The notes under the pieces are model-generated. The model ran no database searches. It was not told the origin of the DNA and was given only the letters and a program-made list of their open reading frames with translations. The position numbers were made by a program, and so were the translations under genes. Positions 57,100 through 64,000 of a stretch of DNA of 64,000 bases are shown piece after piece (position 1 is the stretch's first letter; the number at the start of each line of letters is the position of its first letter). Source of the stretch: Chelatococcus albus (GTDB lineage Bacteria > Pseudomonadota > Alphaproteobacteria > Rhizobiales > Beijerinckiaceae); contig NZ_JASJEV010000009.1 of the NCBI RefSeq assembly GCF_030067675.1, positions 62,001-126,000 on the forward strand, written 5' to 3'.

Positions 57100-57600
57100 T
57101 CAGGTAGTCGCCGGCACGAACTTCAGCGCCACGCCGTTCATGCAGTAGCGCAGGCCGGTTGGCGGTGGGCCGTCCTCGAAGACATGGCCCAGATGTCCGC
57201 CACAGCGGCTGCAATGCACCTCGGTGCGGGTCATGAACAAGCTGCGGTCGATGGTCGTGCCCACCGCACCGTCGAGCGGCCTGAAGAAGCTCGGCCATCC
57301 GGTGCCGCTGTCGAACTTCGCCTCCGACGAGAACAGCGGCTGGTCGCAGCCGGCGCAATGAAAAATGCCTGGGCGCTTCTCACGACCGAGCGGGCTCGAC
57401 CCCGCCCGCTCCGTGCCGTGCGTGCGCAGCACGGCATATTGCTCGGGCGTCAGCCTCGCGCGCCATTCGGCGTCGGAGAGATTGACCTCGAACGCCTTGT
57501 CCTTGGACGTCGCCTGAGACGTCCCGCCGAACAGTCTGATCATGGCTCCCGCTCCGACTGCCGCCGTCCCGGCGAGCAGGATCGCGCGTCGTGAAAGCAT
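57100..57600 (-). CDS. msrB: Peptide-methionine (R)-S-oxide reductase, Tat-exported
   Basis: Reduces methionine-R-sulfoxide in proteins. 166 residues. The first 30 residues (MLSRRAILLAGTAAVGAG) look like a Tat or Sec signal with an RR pair, so repair occurs in the periplasm. The catalytic domain has the zinc-binding pairs CAGC (about 82-85) and CSRC (about 131-134), GTGWPSFF (about 98-105), GHLGHVFEDGP (about 136-146) and the catalytic cysteine in RYCMNGVAL near 153. ATG 57600. Its neighbours are unrelated, though methionine repair and copper storage both serve oxidative-stress defence. Confidence 0.93.
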   Translation of the reverse strand: MLSRRAILLAGTAAVGAGAMIRLFGGTSQATSKDKAFEVNLSDAEWRARLTPEQYAVLRTHGTERAGSSPLGREKRPGIFHCAGCDQPLFSSEAKFDSGTGWPSFFRPLDGAVGTTIDRSLFMTRTEVHCSRCGGHLGHVFEDGPPPTGLRYCMNGVALKFVPATT

Positions 57601-57830
57601 GGCATCCTCGCTCGAGATCGGCCGAACGCTCGGGACCCGCGGCCCACCCGCGGTCACGAGGTTCTTACGACCAAACGCGATCCCGCGTTACGGCCGCAGC
57701 CTTCACGAATTGGGGAAGCGGCGCGACCGATCGGCCGGTCGCGACAGGCGGCAGGTCCGCGCAAGCCGCGCTCGCGCATCACCGCGCCAGGACGCGGCTG
57801 GCCCATCAGCCCTGACATGGGGAGAACCGG

Positions 57831-57915
57831 TGGTGGCCTCGGCGGGGATCGAACCCGCACACCCGAAGGTCCCGAATTTTAAGTTCGGTGCGTCTACCAG
57901 TTTCGCCACGAGGCC
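57831..57915 (-). tRNA. tRNA-Leu, anticodon UAA
   Basis: On the minus strand GGCCTCG-T-GGCGAAACTGGTAGACGC opens the gene; the anticodon stem CCGAA/TTCGG encloses loop CTTAAAA, giving anticodon TAA. A variable arm (GACCTTCGGGT region), T-arm GGTTCGATCC and acceptor CGAGGCC followed by A and CCA complete 85 bases with the CCA encoded. The long variable arm and GACGC D-loop are tRNA-Leu marks. Confidence 0.95.
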
Positions 57916-58070
57916 GCCGCAGCGCGCGGCCTCTTGTCTTGCCCAAAGGGCAGACCTGCGCAAGCCGGCAAGCGGACGTTCCACCGAAACGCGCGACAAG
58001 CGGCGGAGCGCACGGGCGCCGTCTTCCCGCGGCAAACCGGGCGCGACGGCGCGCCCTGCCGATTGACAGC

Positions 58071-58277
58071 CTATTGCTTGGCGAGATCGAGGTCCGGCGA
58101 ATACTCTGCCCCTTCGACCTCCTTGACGATCACCTGACCGCAGATGCCCCGCCTGGCTTCCGGGTCATAGGTGAGCGTGGGCGATCCGTACAGCTGCCAG
58201 CCGCGGTTGAGGGCTTCGGTGACGCGATGACAGAAGCTCGCGTCGTCGGGACCCGTGAGATAGCGATAAAGCTTCAT
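58071..58277 (-). CDS. DUF1737 small protein
   Basis: 68 residues beginning MKLYRYLTGPDDASFCHRVT and including LNRGWQLYGSPTLTYD (about 23-38), the DUF1737 core; these proteins have one short alpha-beta domain of unknown function. The end GQVIVKEVEGAEY fits other alphaproteobacterial members. ATG 58277. No membrane segment. It follows, on the same strand, the 37-codon membrane-protein gene at 58445-58558, with a gap of about 170 bases. Confidence 0.8.
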   Translation of the reverse strand: MKLYRYLTGPDDASFCHRVTEALNRGWQLYGSPTLTYDPEARRGICGQVIVKEVEGAEYSPDLDLAKQ

Positions 58278-58444
58278 GAGGTTCTACCGGAACGAGGAAC
58301 CGGGAAGGACAGGCTGGACAGCGCCCGCAGCCCTGACCCAGCCGGCAAGACCGAAGACGAGACGTGCGCCGCCCCGGCGCACCGGCGAGCGGACGAGGGC
58401 GACCGCGTCAGCCGCCCATGTCGCCAATTCGAGCAGGGCGCCCT

Positions 58445-58558
58445 TCACAGAAGCAGCGCGCAGACTGTCGCCACCAGGGCTACGGCACCCAGCAGGGCCC
58501 CCATCGCGAAATAGCTGCTGTCGCGCGCCTTGCTTTCCGTCAGGTCGAAATCCAACAC
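58445..58558 (-). CDS. Small single-span membrane protein (37 residues)
   Basis: GTG at 58558, preceded by GAGGG seven bases away, opens a 37-codon frame: a charged head (LDFDLTESKARDSSYF) followed by one hydrophobic helix from about residue 19 to the end (GALLGAVALVATVCALLL). Size, ribosome-binding site and the sharp split between charged and hydrophobic parts make it look real, but I know no family for it. It could be an undescribed small membrane protein or chance. Confidence 0.5.
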   Translation of the reverse strand: MLDFDLTESKARDSSYFAMGALLGAVALVATVCALLL

Positions 58559-58896
58559 CGCTCAACCCTCGCTGTCGATGACGGCTCCCTAGCCTCTTCA
58601 CATGACCGTGACATGTCGTCAGCGTCGCATGCCGCGGGTCGGCTTGAAAAGACCAAATCAGCGCCTCTGCGGCCGAGATTCGCGGCACATCGCCCGGAAG
58701 ACGTCGCTGATCCACAGGCTTTCGACGTCCGCCACATCGGCGCGGCGCGCGGGCGAGGCCGCGTGACCGCCGCGACATCAACGCCGCTCGGAGGGCGATG
58801 TTCCGTCCTCCGGCGCTCTCCGCTCCGGCCGGGGCGCTCGCCCTTCACCTGCCGGACGGCTACGCGCGGGTTCGGACCCAGCGCGGTGCGCCAAGG
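58559..58896. other. Gene-free interval before cobC
   Basis: 338 bases between the small membrane-protein gene and the end of cobC, both on the minus strand. Nothing convincing was found: open frames have poor codon use, no cobalamin riboswitch conserved elements are recognisable, and no strong hairpin stands out. Confidence 0.4.
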
Positions 58897-59958
58897 TCAG
58901 GGCGAGCAGCCCAATGCTGCAGCCAGCCGTCGCCACCCGGCCTCCGTTCCCGGAAGCCCGAAGCGCAGGTGCCGGTGATCCTCCCCGAAACGCCGGACGA
59001 GGATGCCTGCCCGTCCGAGATGCTCGAACCAGGCCTGCGCGTGCTCCGTCTCGACGAGGCGGAACAGCGTGGTGCCGCCGCGCACGGGAAGGCCAGCTTC
59101 GGCAAGCATCGCGTCGAGCCGCAGGGCGTCGCAGGCGAGCCGGAATCGCGTGTTTGCCTGCCAGTCGCCGTCCCCGAGCGCCCGGGTGCCGACGGCGAGC
59201 GTCGGGCCGGAAACCGCCCAGGGGCCGATCATCTGGCGCAGACCGTCCGCGAGCGGCACGTCGCCCGTCACCGCGAAGCCGAGGCGCACGCCCGCAAGAC
59301 CGAAGAACTTGCCGAAGGAGCGCAGCACCACGGTTGGCGGTGCTCCCGCGCCGAGCCGAGGCAGAAGGCTCGTGCCAGCAGGAGCGACATCGGCGAAAGC
59401 CTCGTCCACGACGAGAAGCCCGTCGCGCTCGGCAAGGCGCCGCGCCAGCGCCATGAGGTCGTCGGCCGATATCGTGCGCCCGTCCGGATTGTTGGGGTTG
59501 ACGACGACGGCGACATCCGCGGCAGCGAGGTCCTCGAACCGCGAGACCACCGTCACAGCGTGGCCGTCCGCCTGCCAGCGATACGCATGCTCGGCATAGG
59601 TCGGGCCGAGCACGGCGACGCGGCCGGGCGGGCGCAGGCGCGGCAACAACTGGATGAGCGCCTGGGTGCCCGGCGCAGCGACGACCTGCGCCTCCCGGCC
59701 TGCCGCATAGGCGCGCGCGGCCGCGGCCTCCAGCAGGGCCTGCTCGCCCCTGTCCGGCAGGCGTTGCCACAGCTCGGGCGCGATGTCGGGAAGCGGAAAG
59801 GGAACCGGGTTGATGCCGGTCGAGAGATCAAGCCAGGGTTCGGGAGCCAGCGGAAAGGCCGCGCGGGCGGCGCCGAGATCCCCGCCGTGGAGGACGATCG
59901 TCCCCCTCCGAACGAAGGGTGGGCCGCCGGGCTCGACCGTGCTAGGGGCGCGCTTCAT
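58897..59958 (-). CDS. cobC: Threonine-phosphate decarboxylase, cobalamin synthesis
   Basis: PLP enzyme that makes (R)-1-amino-2-propanol phosphate, the linker for the nucleotide loop of cobalamin (called CobD in Salmonella naming). 353 residues of the aminotransferase class I/II fold. Seen: LHGGDLGAARAAFPLAPEPW (about 23-42), LSTGINPVPFP (about 44-54), VVVNPNNPDGRT (about 148-159), VVDEAFADVAP (about 183-193) and the PLP lysine in VLRSFGKFFGLAGVRLG (about 209-225). Its ATG (59958-59956) overlaps the ATG of the divergent cobD gene. Confidence 0.9.
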   Translation of the reverse strand: MKRAPSTVEPGGPPFVRRGTIVLHGGDLGAARAAFPLAPEPWLDLSTGINPVPFPLPDIAPELWQRLPDRGEQALLEAAAARAYAAGREAQVVAAPGTQALIQLLPRLRPPGRVAVLGPTYAEHAYRWQADGHAVTVVSRFEDLAAADVAVVVNPNNPDGRTISADDLMALARRLAERDGLLVVDEAFADVAPAGTSLLPRLGAGAPPTVVLRSFGKFFGLAGVRLGFAVTGDVPLADGLRQMIGPWAVSGPTLAVGTRALGDGDWQANTRFRLACDALRLDAMLAEAGLPVRGGTTLFRLVETEHAQAWFEHLGRAGILVRRFGEDHRHLRFGLPGTEAGWRRLAAALGCSP

Positions 59959-60928
59959 GGGCCTCTCGTCGTTCCTTCTCCTGAGCCTCGCGCTCGCCTA
60001 CGAAGCTGCCGTGGGCTATCCGAAGGCGCTGTTTCGCGCTGTCGGCCATCCGGTCACGTGGATGGGTAGCCTGATCGCATGCCTCGACCGCGGGCTCAAC
60101 CGTGACGAAGACCCGCCGCAGGCCCGGCGAACGAAGGGCGTTCTCGCGCTCATTGTGCTCATCGCCATTGCCGGCGGCACGGCATGGGTCCTGCAAGCGA
60201 CGATGGACGTCCTGCCCTTCGGCATCCTCCTCGTCGCGCTTCTCGCGGCGAGCCTCCTCGCCCAGCGCAGCCTGCGCGAGCACGTCGAGGCGGTGGCCGC
60301 CGGCCTCGAGAAGGAAGGACTGGCCGGCGGACGCCGGGCCGTCTCGATGATCGTCGGGCGCAATCCCGAGACGCTCGACGAGGCAGGCGTCTGCCGCGCC
60401 GCTATCGAGAGCCTCGCGGAGAACTTCTCCGACGGTGTGGTGGCGCCTGCCTTCTGGCTCGGTGTGGCCGGCCTGCCCGGCATCGTGCTCTACAAGGCGA
60501 TCAACACCGCCGACAGCATGATCGGCCACAAGACCGAGCGTCACCGCGCCTTCGGGTGGGCTTCTGCCCGTCTCGACGATCTCGTCAACCTGCCGGCCTC
60601 GCGCCTCACCGCATTGCTTGTCGTCGCCGCGGCGATCGTCACGCCGGGCGCCGACGCCGCCGCCGCCTGGCGGGCCGTGCGACGCGACGCACGGCACCAC
60701 CGTTCCCCGAATGCCGGCTGGCCGGAAGCAGCCATGGCGGGCGCGCTCGGGCTGCGCCTCGCCGGGCCGCGTGTCTACGGCAGCACGCTCGTCGAGGACT
60801 TCTGGATGGGTGATGGCCGCGCCGAGGCGACCGTGGACGATATCCGGCGCGCACTGCAGCTGAACCGCATGGCCTACGTGATGATGTTCGGCCTCGCCGC
60901 CATGTTGCCGGGCTTGCTGTTCGTCTGA
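59957..60928 (+). CDS. cobD: Adenosylcobinamide-phosphate synthase
   Basis: Membrane enzyme that attaches the aminopropanol (or its phosphate) to adenosylcobyric acid (CbiB in Salmonella). 323 residues with several membrane helices (about 2-20, 58-80, 84-98, 215-230, 300-320). Family motifs: GHPVTWMGSLIACLDRGLN (about 29-47), ENFSDGVVAPAFWLGVAGLP (about 156-175), INTADSMIGHK (about 183-193) and RSPNAGWPEAAMAGALGLRL (about 251-270). ATG 59957 follows AGGGGC. Together with cobC it supplies cofactor for the mutase encoded earlier in the window. Confidence 0.93.
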   Translation: MGLSSFLLLSLALAYEAAVGYPKALFRAVGHPVTWMGSLIACLDRGLNRDEDPPQARRTKGVLALIVLIAIAGGTAWVLQATMDVLPFGILLVALLAASLLAQRSLREHVEAVAAGLEKEGLAGGRRAVSMIVGRNPETLDEAGVCRAAIESLAENFSDGVVAPAFWLGVAGLPGIVLYKAINTADSMIGHKTERHRAFGWASARLDDLVNLPASRLTALLVVAAAIVTPGADAAAAWRAVRRDARHHRSPNAGWPEAAMAGALGLRLAGPRVYGSTLVEDFWMGDGRAEATVDDIRRALQLNRMAYVMMFGLAAMLPGLLFV

Positions 60929-61065
60929 CCCTCCGGCCCGGCGAGCGGGCATGGCGCGAGACGCATCGCAGCGTCGTCGCAGAGGCCCCGCATCGATCGG
61001 GGTACCGTGTGCCGTCCGGTCGGCCATCATGAGGGACGTTCGATTCGCATCGACGGAGGCCCGTG

Positions 61066-62241
61066 ATGGAGATCGAGTCCGTGCGCGCGCTCAAACGCGA
61101 AATCATCGCGAGGGTGTTGCGCCCCCTGCTCCTGCGCAGTTTCGAGCTTGAGCAGAAGAGGCGGGCGGCCGAGCCCCGCCGCCTGCCGCTGCGCGAAGTC
61201 GCGCCCATCGCGCTGGGGATCGCGCCGGGTGGGCTCCTCGCGGTGCGCGTCCAACAACGCAACGCCGCCACCGCCCGCCTTGTCGAGGAGATGCGCTCCA
61301 TGGCGCACGAGGAGGTCGAGGTGCGCTACGTCGGCTCGATCCGCAGCTTCGCCCGTGCGGGTGGCGCCGCCTGGCTGAGGGCGCGGCGGCGGCCGCTCGT
61401 CATCGGCGCCTCCATCGGCCATTTCGCCGTAACCGCTGGCACGCTCGGTGCCTTCGCCACCGAGCGCAAGACGGGCGCCACAGTCATCCTCGGCAACAAC
61501 CATGTCCTCGCCGACGAGGATCGCGGACGCATAGGCGACGCGGTGCTGCAACCGGGAGCAGCCGACGGCGGCAGCCGCGCGAATGATCGGGTCGGCGCGC
61601 TCCTGCATTTCGTGGCGCTGAACCGCGAGAGCACGAATATCGTCGATGCGGCCGTCGCCACGATCGATGCGGACGTCGCCTTCGACGCCACGACGCTCAC
61701 CGGATTCGGCAAGGTGAACGGCGCACGCGAGGAGCCGCTCCTCCCCGGCACGCCCGTCGCCAAGCTCGGCCGCACGACCGGACTGACACGCGGCATCGTC
61801 ACCGCCATCGAGGTCGACGACGTCAGGGTCGACTACGATTCGGGCCGCCTCGTCTTCGACGACCAGATCGAGATCGAGGGCACCGACGGCGTTTTCAGCC
61901 GCGGCGGCGATTCCGGCTCCCTCATCGTCGACGAGAGAGGGCACGGATGCGGGCTCCTCTTCGCCGGCAGCACCACCGGCGGCAGCAACGGCCGCGGCCT
62001 CACCTACGCCAATCCGATCGATCGGGTGCTCGGAGCCCTCGGCCTCGCGTTGCCGGCGTTAGGCACGAGGCTTAGATTCTCGGCATGGCGACCGAGCTCG
62101 AGCGCGTCCGGCGGACCAAGGACAAGCTGCGCGAAAGCCTGCGCAACGACCCGCGTTGCGTCGGCATCGGCATCACGCGCGTCGGCAACCTCCTCGCCGT
62201 CAAGATCAACTGGCGCGAAGGCCCCTGCGAACCGGGCGTGA
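61066..62241 (+). CDS. Trypsin-fold serine peptidase-like protein
   Basis: 391 residues from ATG 61066, which follows GGAGG. The first ~100 residues contain an ALGIAPGGLLAVRVQQ segment and VRYVGSIRSF, a small domain seen before the protease in related proteins. The chymotrypsin-like part has the catalytic histidine in ILGNNHVLADED (about 143-154), an aspartate in NIVDAAVATID (about 191-201) and the serine in SRGGDSGSLIVDERG (about 280-294). No signal peptide is visible. The last 55 residues (after about 62075) are low-complexity and lie in a different frame over the following gene, so they may not be functional. Substrate unknown. Confidence 0.8.
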   Translation: MEIESVRALKREIIARVLRPLLLRSFELEQKRRAAEPRRLPLREVAPIALGIAPGGLLAVRVQQRNAATARLVEEMRSMAHEEVEVRYVGSIRSFARAGGAAWLRARRRPLVIGASIGHFAVTAGTLGAFATERKTGATVILGNNHVLADEDRGRIGDAVLQPGAADGGSRANDRVGALLHFVALNRESTNIVDAAVATIDADVAFDATTLTGFGKVNGAREEPLLPGTPVAKLGRTTGLTRGIVTAIEVDDVRVDYDSGRLVFDDQIEIEGTDGVFSRGGDSGSLIVDERGHGCGLLFAGSTTGGSNGRGLTYANPIDRVLGALGLALPALGTRLRFSAWRPSSSASGGPRTSCAKACATTRVASASASRASATSSPSRSTGAKAPANRA

Positions 62242-62342
62242 CCACCGTCGACGGCGTGCCCGTCGTCAACGAGGTCGTCGGCCCGATCAAGGCACGCCGC
62301 CTCAGCCAGCCACGCCCTCGCGGATCGGCGGCTGGAAGGTGA
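62085..62342 (+). CDS. Small protein resembling the N-terminal domain of the adjacent peptidase
   Basis: 85 residues, ATG 62085. It starts [20 protein letters not shown] and contains [19 protein letters not shown] (about 25-43) and [16 protein letters not shown] (about 54-69). This strand-rich layout resembles the leading domain of many trypsin-like bacterial proteins (VGVG..., then V.GVPVV.E..G) and of the upstream peptidase. It overlaps the peptidase end by 157 bases in another frame and overlaps the end of the convergent gpt gene by 41 bases. Codon use looks real. It may be a detached inhibitor-like or folding domain; function unproven. Confidence 0.6.
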   Translation: MATELERVRRTKDKLRESLRNDPRCVGIGITRVGNLLAVKINWREGPCEPGVTTVDGVPVVNEVVGPIKARRLSQPRPRGSAAGR

Positions 62343-62808
62343 GCCCCATGTCCCAGGGGAAATAGATCCAGGTGTCCTGCGACACCTCGGTGACGAAGGT
62401 GTCAACCATGGGCCGGCCCTGCGGCTTGGCGTAAACCGTGGCGAAATGGGCATTCGGCAGCATCTCGCGCACGATGCGCGCCGTCTTGCCCGTGTCGACG
62501 AGGTCGTCCACGACGAGGACCCCCTTGCCGGTGCCATCGCCGAGCGCCTTGATCTTCTCGTCGATGCCCTTGAGCACGACAAGCTCGCCCTGATTCTTGT
62601 AGTCGTGGTAGCTCGCGATGCACACGCTCTCGATGAGCCGGATCTCAAGCTCGCGCGCCACGATGGCGGCAGGCACGAGCCCGCCGCGCGTGATGCAGAC
62701 GATGGCCTCGAACGGCCCCTCGCTGTGGATGCGCCAGGCGAGCGCCCGCGCATCGCGGTGGAACTGATCCCACGAAACGGGAAAGGCTTTCTGGGATGGG
62801 GGAACCAT
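62302..62808 (-). CDS. gpt: Xanthine-guanine phosphoribosyltransferase
   Basis: Purine salvage enzyme that joins xanthine or guanine with PRPP to give XMP or GMP. 168 residues. The PRPP loop is [15 protein letters not shown] (about 95-109), the N-terminal [14 protein letters not shown] (about 38-51) binds pyrophosphate, and [15 protein letters not shown] near the end is the family C-terminal mark (base-binding tryptophan and hood). ATG 62808. It is a stand-alone gene; the small peptidase-like gene runs into its end. Confidence 0.95.
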   Translation of the reverse strand: MVPPSQKAFPVSWDQFHRDARALAWRIHSEGPFEAIVCITRGGLVPAAIVARELEIRLIESVCIASYHDYKNQGELVVLKGIDEKIKALGDGTGKGVLVVDDLVDTGKTARIVREMLPNAHFATVYAKPQGRPMVDTFVTEVSQDTWIYFPWDMGLTFQPPIREGVAG

Positions 62809-62938
62809 GCTCGAACCTCTGTTCCTCAGAGCGGGATGAGGAAGGGCGGAAGCCGGTCTGCCGTCCCATCCCCCTCTGGCTTGTTGGAATTGATCACGTT
62901 GCCGATCGCGGATCGCCTCTGCCCAGGATCATCGGGAT

Positions 62939-63691
62939 CTATGCCGCGCGTCCGTGCCAGGCCGCGAGCATGGCCTCGACGGCCGCCTGGGCCGCCCGCA
63001 GCTTCGCCTCGTCGCGCGCGCGGACGACGACGTTCGTATTGAAGCCGCGCTCGTCGTTGAACGGATAGCTGCCGATGATCACGTCCGGATGCGCCTTGGC
63101 GATCTCGCCGAGCGGAATCGCGATGTCGCCTTCCTTGGCATCGGCGCGGATCGAGACGGACTGCATCTTCACACCGGTCTTCAGCTTCGGCGCCACCTCG
63201 TCGAGCATCGCCTGCATGATGGCGGGCACGCCGGCCATGACGATGACATTGCCGATCCAGAAGCCCGGCGCCTTCGACACGCTGTTCGCCACCAGCTCGG
63301 CGCCGTGCGGAATGCGCGCCATGCGCCGGCGCGCCGCGTTGAGGTCCTCCGGCCTGATCCGCTCAAGCAGCATGGCGATGGCGCGCGGATCCTCGTCGAT
63401 CGGCACGCCGAAGGCCTTGGCGACACTGTCGGCGGTGATGTCGTCGTGGGTCGGGCCGATACCGCCCGTGGTGAAGAGATAGGTGTAGCGCTGCCGCAAT
63501 GCGTTCACGGCCGCGACGATCTCGTCCTCCTCGTCCGGCACGACGCGGACCTCCTTGAGGTCGATGCCGATCGCGGTGAGATAGTCGGCAATGTAGCCGA
63601 TGTTCCTGTCCTTGGTGCGCCCCGAGAGAATCTCGTCGCCGATGACGAGGAGGGCGGCGGTGACGGGTGCGGTTGCTGCGGCGTCGGCCAT
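62939..63691 (-). CDS. Molybdopterin-binding-domain protein (CinA N-terminal-like)
   Basis: 250 residues, MoCF_biosynth domain without the C-terminal deamidase part of CinA. Motifs: LVIGDEILSGRTKDRN (about 15-30), FTTGGIGPTHDDITADSVA (about 73-91), RMARIPHGAELV (about 123-134) and APGFWIGNVIVMAGVP (about 140-155). The family is common in alphaproteobacteria as a short stand-alone form; the role is uncertain (pyridine-nucleotide repair or molybdopterin-related are the guesses). ATG 63691. It is divergent from the sfsA gene. Confidence 0.88.
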   Translation of the reverse strand: MADAAATAPVTAALLVIGDEILSGRTKDRNIGYIADYLTAIGIDLKEVRVVPDEEDEIVAAVNALRQRYTYLFTTGGIGPTHDDITADSVAKAFGVPIDEDPRAIAMLLERIRPEDLNAARRRMARIPHGAELVANSVSKAPGFWIGNVIVMAGVPAIMQAMLDEVAPKLKTGVKMQSVSIRADAKEGDIAIPLGEIAKAHPDVIIGSYPFNDERGFNTNVVVRARDEAKLRAAQAAVEAMLAAWHGRAA

Positions 63692-63807
63692 GGGGCTCTC
63701 CTTGATCGGCCTTTACCGTCAAGCGCGCCGCCCCTCAAGCGCCTTCGCCGGGTTGAGGGAGCACCTGTCCCCTGCTACGTCGGACCGTTCTCTCGATCGG
63801 ACCGCCC

Positions 63808-64000
63808 ATGCGCTTCCCCTCCCCGCTCGTCGAAGGCCGCCTTGTTCGCCGCTACAAGCGCTTCCTTGCCGACGTGGCGCTGCCGACGGGCGAGGAGATC
63901 ACCGTTCATTGCGCCAATCCGGGATCCATGCTCGGCCTGACCGCCCCGGGCAATCGCGTGTTCCTGTCCCGCTCGTCGAACCCGGCGCGCAAGCTCGCGC
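63808..64000 (+). CDS. sfsA: SfsA family protein, N-terminal fragment
   Basis: Cut by the right edge; the first 64 codons are present. It begins [20 protein letters not shown], followed by [19 protein letters not shown], both hallmarks of SfsA (sugar fermentation stimulation protein, with an OB-fold/nuclease-like region thought to bind DNA). ATG 63808 lies about 115 bases from the divergent CinA-like gene. Nothing can be said about the C-terminal catalytic-like part. Confidence 0.9.
   Translation, partial: MRFPSPLVEGRLVRRYKRFLADVALPTGEEITVHCANPGSMLGLTAPGNRVFLSRSSNPARKLA

Noticed and set aside
58559-58896. Possible cobalamin riboswitch near cobC/cobD
   Set aside because: None of the conserved B12-box elements could be recognised on either strand here or before scpA, mutA or meaB.
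58798-60069. 423-codon plus-strand frame over cobC
   Set aside because: It is antisense to a well-supported cobC and has no recognisable family motif.

Overview
The window is about 64 kb of very GC-rich, densely coded bacterial chromosome. Gene content fits a free-living alphaproteobacterium, most likely of the order Hyphomicrobiales (Rhizobiales): a split methylmalonyl-CoA mutase with MeaB and aerobic-type cobalamin genes, a rhizobial-type zinc asparaginase, DUF2267, DUF4332, DUF4189 and DUF1737 proteins, several class III adenylate cyclases and many solute-binding transporters. This placement is inferred from gene content; there is no rRNA in the window. One tRNA (Leu, UAA) is present. I see no prophage, CRISPR array or insertion sequence.

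Layout. 1-1.4 kb: start of a HerA-like ATPase gene, then DUF2267 and DUF4332 genes. 1.7-3.5 kb: folate operon folP-folB-folK with overlapping genes. 3.6-15.8 kb: methylmalonyl-CoA mutase small subunit, large subunit and the chaperone MeaB, interrupted by a decayed trehalase gene, a chemoreceptor with an FNR/FixK-like box upstream, and two tandem DUF900 lipoprotein hydrolases. 15.8-21.6 kb: DUF4189 protein, asparaginase, UDP-glucose dehydrogenase, an alpha/beta hydrolase and an orphan branched-chain-amino-acid-type binding protein. 21.7-30 kb: a lysR-deacylase pair divergent from a complete peptide-type ABC importer. 30-33 kb: otnK-otnC-otnI for four-carbon sugar acids. 33-36 kb: acyl-CoA dehydrogenase, SDR and FkbM methyltransferase.

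35.9-42.4 kb is the most unusual part: one strand carries a degenerate ABC protein with internal repeats, a cyclic-nucleotide-binding protein, a membrane adenylate cyclase, and a second cyclase fused to a His-rich membrane domain and a 2Fe-2S ferredoxin domain. The start/stop overlaps suggest one transcription unit that would make and sense cAMP under redox control. Divergent from it, 42.7-48.5 kb is a four-gene glycosyltransferase operon ending in a glycosyltransferase-deacetylase fusion.

48.7-54.8 kb: a second, Yej-like peptide importer operon with a two-domain ATPase. 54.9-64 kb: adenine deaminase, a 20-cysteine copper-storage-like protein, a Tat-exported MsrB, tRNA-Leu, two small proteins, cobC and cobD with overlapping start codons, a trypsin-fold protease overlapped by a small detached domain gene, gpt, a CinA-like molybdopterin-binding-domain protein, and the start of sfsA.

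Functionally, the cobalamin genes (cobC, cobD) and the B12-dependent mutase with its chaperone point to propionyl-CoA or ethylmalonyl-CoA metabolism, and the two oligopeptide importers, the orphan amino-acid binding protein, the deacylase and the asparaginase point to life on peptides and amino acids. Three repeats or hairpins of a dispersed intergenic family and several terminator-like hairpins are also listed.
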